Assembly (NCBI GenBank): GCA_947478725.1
Contig: CANJWZ010000022.1
Coordinates: 1-64,000 of the forward strand
Direction: 5' to 3'
Length of the DNA: 64,000 nt
Source: Comamonadaceae bacterium
GTDB taxonomy: Bacteria; Pseudomonadota; Gammaproteobacteria; Burkholderiales; Burkholderiaceae_C
Position 1 is the stretch's first letter. Each line of letters opens with the position of its first letter. The notes beneath the pieces were generated by a model. That model did not search any database. It was given only the letters and a program-made list of their open reading frames with translations, and was not told where the DNA came from. Below are positions 60,330 to 64,000 of this stretch, piece by piece. The translations under genes were made by a program, and so were the position numbers.

Positions 60330-60359
60330 ATATTAGCACTCTGTTAGTGCGAGTGCCAA
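60330..60359 (-). promoter_or_regulatory. rpoH sigma-70 promoter overlapping CIRCE
   Basis: Read on the minus strand: TTGGCA (60354-60359, five of six consensus), an 18-bp spacer and TAATAT (60330-60335, four of six). The -35 hexamer is formed by one CIRCE arm and the -10 begins inside the other. Confidence 0.65.
60333..60359. promoter_or_regulatory. CIRCE element (HrcA operator)
   Basis: TTAGCACTC, a 9-bp spacer and GAGTGCCAA: the consensus inverted repeat with one mismatch (C for T in the right arm). It sits 39 bp upstream of the rpoH start codon. HrcA bound here would block RNA polymerase. Confidence 0.9.
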
Positions 60360-60435
60360 ACAATAGCTTCAATCGCTTTCATAGGGTGTTGCTAATTGGT
60401 AAAAACCCTAGGAATTAGTCAGAGATTGAAATCTA

Positions 60436-60553
60436 GCCCGTTTTAAGGCGGATGCGGGCAAGTAGACAGCGACGATGTCTGTAGGCCGCAAAGGCTGAAC
60501 ATGGGGCCCCAAGCCGGGCTGGCTGTTGGCCCGGCATACGCCACCCGGCGTAT
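60436..60553 (+). promoter_or_regulatory. Hairpin-rich urtA leader
   Basis: This lies in the 365-bp gap between rpoH and urtA. I see four successive inverted repeats on the plus strand: GCCCG/CGGGC (60436-60459), AGACA/TGTCT (60464-60480), GCCGGGC/GCCCGGC (60513-60535) and ATACGCC/GGCGTAT (60536-60553, followed by TTT). The last two abut each other. It could be an attenuator or a ligand-binding leader. The loops do not match the ACGR loops of the guanidine-II riboswitch. The remaining roughly 105 bp before urtA hold no gene I can see. Confidence 0.4.
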
Positions 60554-60659
60554 TTCGCAATCCATCTGAAGTCACCAGAATGCACCCATCGCTGCACAAA
60601 TTCCGGATTCGGTCCCAGCACAGCGACACGCCTCACAACACCCTACTGGAGAAGCACTC

Positions 60660-61940
60660 ATGCAAAACCTGAATTCACGCCGCTTTACCCTCAAAGCGCT
60701 CACCGCCGCCGTGGCCCTGACGGGCCTGTCTGCCCTGCCCTCACATGCCCAGACGGGCGGCACCATCAAGGTCGGCATCTTGCACAGCCTGTCTGGCACC
60801 ATGGCCATTTCTGAAACCGTGCTGAAAGACACGGTTTTGATGGCCATTGACGAGATCAATGCCAAGGGTGGCGTGCTCGGCAAAAAACTGGAGCCAGTGA
60901 TTGTGGATCCGGCCTCCAACTGGCCTTTGTTTGCTGAAAAGACCAAGCAGTTGCTTGGCCAGGACAAGGTCTCTGTCATCTTCGGCTGCTGGACGTCTGT
61001 GTCACGCAAGTCGGTGTTGCCAGTGGTTGAAGAAATGAACGGCCTGCTGTTCTACCCTGTGCAATACGAAGGCGAAGAGCTCAGCAAGAACGTGTTCTAC
61101 ACAGGCGCAGCACCTAACCAGCAGGCGATTCCGGCGGTTGATTACCTGATGAGCAAAGCTGGCGGCGGCGCCAAGCGCTGGGTATTGCTGGGCACAGACT
61201 ATGTGTACCCACGCACCACCAACAAGATTTTGCGCGCTTACCTGAAAAGCAAAGGTGTCGCCGACAAGGATATCGACGAAAAATACACCCCGTTTGGCCA
61301 CAGCGACTATCAAACCATTGTTGCTGACGTCAAAAAATTCTCGCAAGGCGGTAAAACCGCAGTGGTGTCCACCATCAACGGCGACTCCAACGTGCCGTTT
61401 TACAAAGAGCTGGGCAATGCTGGTCTGAAGGCCAAAGATGTACCGGTGGTTGCTTTCTCGGTCGGCGAAGAAGAACTGCGCGGCGTGGACACCAAGCCCC
61501 TGGTCGGCCACCTGGCTGCGTGGAACTACTTCCAGTCGATCAAGAGCCCGGCGAACAGTGAGTTCATCAAAAAATGGTCAGCCTATGCCAAAGCCAAGAA
61601 GATTCCTGGCCACATGGACAAGCCCTTGACCAACGACCCAATGGAAGCAACTTACATCGGCATCAACATGTGGAAACAGGCGGTTGAAAAAGCCAAGTCC
61701 ACTGACACCGACAAAGTGATTACCGCCATGGCTGGCCAGACGTTCACCGCACCGAGCGGCATCACCAGCAAGATGGATGAAAAAAACCACCACCTGCACA
61801 AGTCAGTGTTCATTGGCGAGATCAAAGCTGACGGTCAGTTCAATGTGGTGTGGAAGACGCCTGGCCCGGTCAAAGCCAAGCCATGGAGCCCGTTCATTGA
61901 AGGCAATGACAAGAAGCCCGACGAGCCGGCCAAGAAGTAA
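60660..61940 (+). CDS. urtA: Urea ABC transporter substrate-binding protein
   Basis: The 426-residue receptor has a signal peptide with a twin-arginine-like start (NSRRFTLKALTAAVALTGLSALPSHAQ) and the UrtA-type Peripla_BP fold: IKVGILHSLSGTMAISETVLKDTVLMAIDEINAKGGVLGKKLEPV, VIFGCWTSVSRKSVLPVVEEMNGLLFYPVQYEGEE and DPMEATYIGINMWKQAVEKA. It is the first gene of the urt operon; urtB and urtC follow. It binds urea, usually under nitrogen limitation. GGAGAAGCACTC precedes the ATG. Confidence 0.96.
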   Translation: MQNLNSRRFTLKALTAAVALTGLSALPSHAQTGGTIKVGILHSLSGTMAISETVLKDTVLMAIDEINAKGGVLGKKLEPVIVDPASNWPLFAEKTKQLLGQDKVSVIFGCWTSVSRKSVLPVVEEMNGLLFYPVQYEGEELSKNVFYTGAAPNQQAIPAVDYLMSKAGGGAKRWVLLGTDYVYPRTTNKILRAYLKSKGVADKDIDEKYTPFGHSDYQTIVADVKKFSQGGKTAVVSTINGDSNVPFYKELGNAGLKAKDVPVVAFSVGEEELRGVDTKPLVGHLAAWNYFQSIKSPANSEFIKKWSAYAKAKKIPGHMDKPLTNDPMEATYIGINMWKQAVEKAKSTDTDKVITAMAGQTFTAPSGITSKMDEKNHHLHKSVFIGEIKADGQFNVVWKTPGPVKAKPWSPFIEGNDKKPDEPAKK

Positions 61941-62013
61941 GCACGTTCATCCTGGACTTGGTTCGGGATGACTGCACCATGTTCTGGGCCTGACCTTTGT
62001 CTGGCCCGGGACT

Positions 62014-62050
62014 TGTAGAGTGCGCATGGCCATGCCGTGCGCACTCTACA
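62014..62050 (+). promoter_or_regulatory. Long stem-loop between urtA and urtB
   Basis: A perfect 13 bp stem (TGTAGAGTGCGCA/TGCGCACTCTACA) with an 11-nt loop, 73 bp after urtA and 11 bp before the urtB ATG. A weaker GGGCC/GGCCC hairpin precedes it. It probably protects the urtA message or limits read-through, so that receptor exceeds permease. Confidence 0.75.
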
Positions 62051-62060
62051 GGTTCTTTCA

Positions 62061-63626
62061 ATGCTTCGACATCTACTCACACTTACTTTCTTTTTCATCG
62101 CTACTCACGCCCATGCCTTGACCGCAGAAGACGTCAAGGGCATGACATTGGGCGAGACCGAGGCGCGAATTGAAGCGCTGGGCAAGGCAGCTGCCAATGC
62201 CGACGACAAAACCGCCGCATTCATCCAGGCACTGGCTGACGATGCCGTCAAAACCAAAGGCGACAAGGTTTTTGTGGTCAGGGATGACAAGGCTTTTGAT
62301 GCTGTAACGGGCGCGGCTTTGAGCCTGCCACCCGATGCTGAAGACGTGATCAACCCCAACCTGATGCGGTCTGAGCTGGACAACGCGCTGGCCGCGCTCA
62401 AACTGTTCAGCAAGGACGACAAAGTGCGGGCGGCGGCGATCAAGACACTGTCGGCTGACAACGACGAAGCGCGCTTGCCATTGATTGAAAAAGCCTATGC
62501 GGCAGAAGGCGTGCCGGCCCTGAAAGGCCAGCTGGAACTGGTTCGCGCCGCCATTTTGTTGGGCAGCAGCGACAAGACCAAACGGCTGGTCGCCGCGGCT
62601 CAACTTTCGGCCAGCAAAGACCCCAACACCAAAACCATCCTGCTGGAACGTATCGGCAAGGAGACAGACTCTGACGTCAAAGTCGCCTTGCAGGCTGCAC
62701 TGGCAAAGGTAGAAGCCTCACTGGAATGGGGCAACAGGCTGGGTGCGATTTTCAGCGGCATCAGCCTGGGCAGCATTCTGCTGTTGGTCGCGCTCGGTCT
62801 GGCCATCACCTACGGCCTGATGGGCGTCATCAACATGGCACATGGTGAACTGATGATGATTGGTGCCTATGCCACCTACCTGGTGCAAGTCCTGTTTCAA
62901 AAATACCTGCCGGCTGCCTTTGACTGGTATTTGCTGGCTGCTGTGCCGGTGGCTTTCATGGCCTCTGCCCTGACCGGTGCTGCGCTGGAACGCAGCGTGA
63001 TCCGCTTTTTGTACGGTCGCCCACTGGAGACACTGCTGGCCACCTGGGGCATCAGTTTGATGTTGCAGCAAGCGGTGCGGTCGATCTTTGGCGCACAAAA
63101 CGTTGGCGTTGAAAACCCGGTCTGGATGAGCGGCGGCGTGCAGGTTTTGGGCAACCTGTCACTGCCCTACAACCGACTGGTCATCATTGGCTTTGCGATT
63201 GCCGTGTTGCTCGGCATGGCCTGGCTGATCAGCAAAACACGGCTCGGTTTGTTTGTACGCGGCGTGACGCAAAACCGCCCGATCGCGTCCTGCATGGGCG
63301 TCAACACCGCCCGTGTTGACACGTACGCATTTGCGCTGGGTTCGGGCATTGCCGGCTTGGCCGGTTGCGCGTTGAGCCAGGTCGGCAATGTCGGGCCAGA
63401 CCTGGGACAAGGCTACATTGTGGACGCTTTCATGGTGGTGGTGCTGGGCGGTGTGGGCCAGTTGGCCGGCACGGTTTACGCAGCCATGGGACTGGGCATT
63501 TTGAATAAATTCCTCGAGGGCTGGACAGGCGCTGTACTGGCCAAGATAGCCGTCCTGGTGTTCATCATCATCTTCATTCAAAAGCGTCCCCAGGGTATTT
63601 TTGCGATGAAGGGCCGAGAAACATGA
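62061..63626 (+). CDS. urtB: Urea ABC transporter permease UrtB
   Basis: I chose ATG 62061; the frame is open from 62037. The 521 residues have a signal peptide (to ATHAHA), a periplasmic extension of about 190 residues rich in HEAT-like helices (VRAAAIKTLSADNDEARLPLIEKAYAAEGVPALKGQLELVRAAILL), then a LivH-like permease (from about residue 230: GISLGSILLLVALGLAITYGLMGVINMAHGELMMIGAYATYL). The long N-terminal extension is typical of UrtB. Confidence 0.95.
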   Translation: MLRHLLTLTFFFIATHAHALTAEDVKGMTLGETEARIEALGKAAANADDKTAAFIQALADDAVKTKGDKVFVVRDDKAFDAVTGAALSLPPDAEDVINPNLMRSELDNALAALKLFSKDDKVRAAAIKTLSADNDEARLPLIEKAYAAEGVPALKGQLELVRAAILLGSSDKTKRLVAAAQLSASKDPNTKTILLERIGKETDSDVKVALQAALAKVEASLEWGNRLGAIFSGISLGSILLLVALGLAITYGLMGVINMAHGELMMIGAYATYLVQVLFQKYLPAAFDWYLLAAVPVAFMASALTGAALERSVIRFLYGRPLETLLATWGISLMLQQAVRSIFGAQNVGVENPVWMSGGVQVLGNLSLPYNRLVIIGFAIAVLLGMAWLISKTRLGLFVRGVTQNRPIASCMGVNTARVDTYAFALGSGIAGLAGCALSQVGNVGPDLGQGYIVDAFMVVVLGGVGQLAGTVYAAMGLGILNKFLEGWTGAVLAKIAVLVFIIIFIQKRPQGIFAMKGRET

Positions 63627-63628
63627 AC

Positions 63629-63718
63629 ACCCCCGCGGCTTGCCCACTTCGTGTGGCGTCCTCCCCCCTCAAGGGGGCAACGCTGGCAGCCCGGCAAAGC
63701 CGGTTCTGCGGCGTTCGC
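63629..63718 (+). repeat. GC-rich dispersed repeat, copy 2 (urtB-urtC gap)
   Basis: It starts ACCCCCGCGG and continues with GCCCACTTCGTGT, a CCCCCCT/AAGGGGG hairpin, a CCGGCAAAGCCGG hairpin and TTCTGCGGC. The order and spacing equal those of the copy at 25.84 kb. It separates urtB from urtC. Confidence 0.8.
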
Positions 63719-63752
63719 GACATGACGTCACAGTTTCAATTCTCTGTTTAAC

Positions 63753-64000
63753 ATGCAAGCACTTCTGTTACCCAGTCCAAAGCCACTGCTGACCCGCGCC
63801 GGCTGGAGCGCCTTCATGATGGCACTGATTGCCGTGTGCGCTGTGGCGCCTGTCCTCAACCTCTGGGTACCTGAAGGCAGTTGGTTTCACATGAGCACCT
63901 ATGCCGTGGCGCTGCTGGGAAAAATCATGTGTTACGCCATAGCCGCACTGGCCATGGACTTGATTTGGGGCTACACGGGCATCTTGTCGCTGGGGCATGG
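63753..64000 (+). CDS. urtC: Urea ABC transporter permease UrtC (3' end outside window)
   Basis: Partial: the ATG at 63753 gives about 82 residues before the edge. The translation starts MQALLLPSPKPLLTR and reaches LIWGYTGILSLGHG, the conserved LivM/UrtC first-domain signature. It belongs to the urt operon, after the GC-rich repeat, and urtD/urtE should follow outside the window. Confidence 0.9.
   Translation, partial: MQALLLPSPKPLLTRAGWSAFMMALIAVCAVAPVLNLWVPEGSWFHMSTYAVALLGKIMCYAIAALAMDLIWGYTGILSLGH

Noticed and set aside
60513..60553. Guanidine-II (mini-ykkC) riboswitch before urtA
   Set aside because: Two tandem hairpins are present, but the loops are not ACGR, so the assignment does not hold.

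Overview
The window is a stretch of a bacterial chromosome. Protein character, gene order and small dispersed repeats all point to the Betaproteobacteria (Burkholderiales), most likely Comamonadaceae close to Polaromonas or Rhodoferax. This rests on recognising families such as the Bug/TctC solute receptors, the ribF-ileS-lspA block and a betaproteobacterial cox operon; no database was searched. The DNA is GC-rich, mostly coding and densely packed. I see no rRNA, tRNA, phage, insertion sequence, CRISPR array or origin.

Layout. 1-22.2 kb is mostly core and general metabolism: a partial MoxR ATPase, a membrane-anchored trypsin-like protease, TatD, a spermidine-synthase-like protein, a GspE ATPase, the TctBA membrane pair of a tripartite carboxylate transporter, a gamma-glutamyltransferase, two EamA exporters, an SDR, a quinone oxidoreductase, a Nudix hydrolase, ribF-ileS-lspA, an HNH nuclease, a pair of acyl-CoA dehydrogenases and purN.

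22.5-45.7 kb is an accessory catabolic region. It carries the lower hydroxyquinol pathway (intradiol dioxygenase and maleylacetate reductase), a gamma-resorcylate decarboxylase-like enzyme, a second decarboxylase-family amidohydrolase with a Tat/lipoprotein signal, a TrzA/AtzB-type amidohydrolase and a two-subunit molybdenum hydroxylase. It also has two beta-hydroxyacid dehydrogenase-family genes, a CMD-family protein, a RutE-like nitroreductase, small Dabb and NTF2-like proteins, a complete Liv-type ABC importer with fused LivM-LivG, three Bug receptors, a receptor-like protein without signal peptide, and LysR and MarR regulators. A plausible reading is uptake of a dihydroxybenzoate or similar hydroxyaromatic acid, decarboxylation, hydroxylation to hydroxyquinol, ring cleavage and reduction to 3-oxoadipate. 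No ring monooxygenase is present in the window, so the middle step is unexplained.

45.8-49.8 kb holds an orphan ParA, a MaoC dehydratase, trmL, a ComF protein, a BioC-like methyltransferase and a DUF2244 protein. 49.8-59.3 kb is a complete aa3/caa3 cytochrome oxidase locus: subunits II (with fused cytochrome c), I and III, a 37-residue assembly peptide, Cox11/CtaG, SURF1, an SCO-like thioredoxin, heme A synthase, heme O synthase and Sco1. 59.3-60.4 kb is rpoH behind a promoter overlapped by a near-perfect CIRCE element. 60.4-64 kb is the start of a urea ABC transporter operon (urtA, urtB, partial urtC) behind a hairpin-rich leader.

Two repeat families stand out. One is an AT-rich element of about 50-60 bp, present in at least nine copies, several of them inside reading frames without breaking them (ileS, an acyl-CoA dehydrogenase, a BioC-like gene, sco, an EamA gene). 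The other is a GC-rich element of about 90 bp present twice, after a bug gene and between urtB and urtC.
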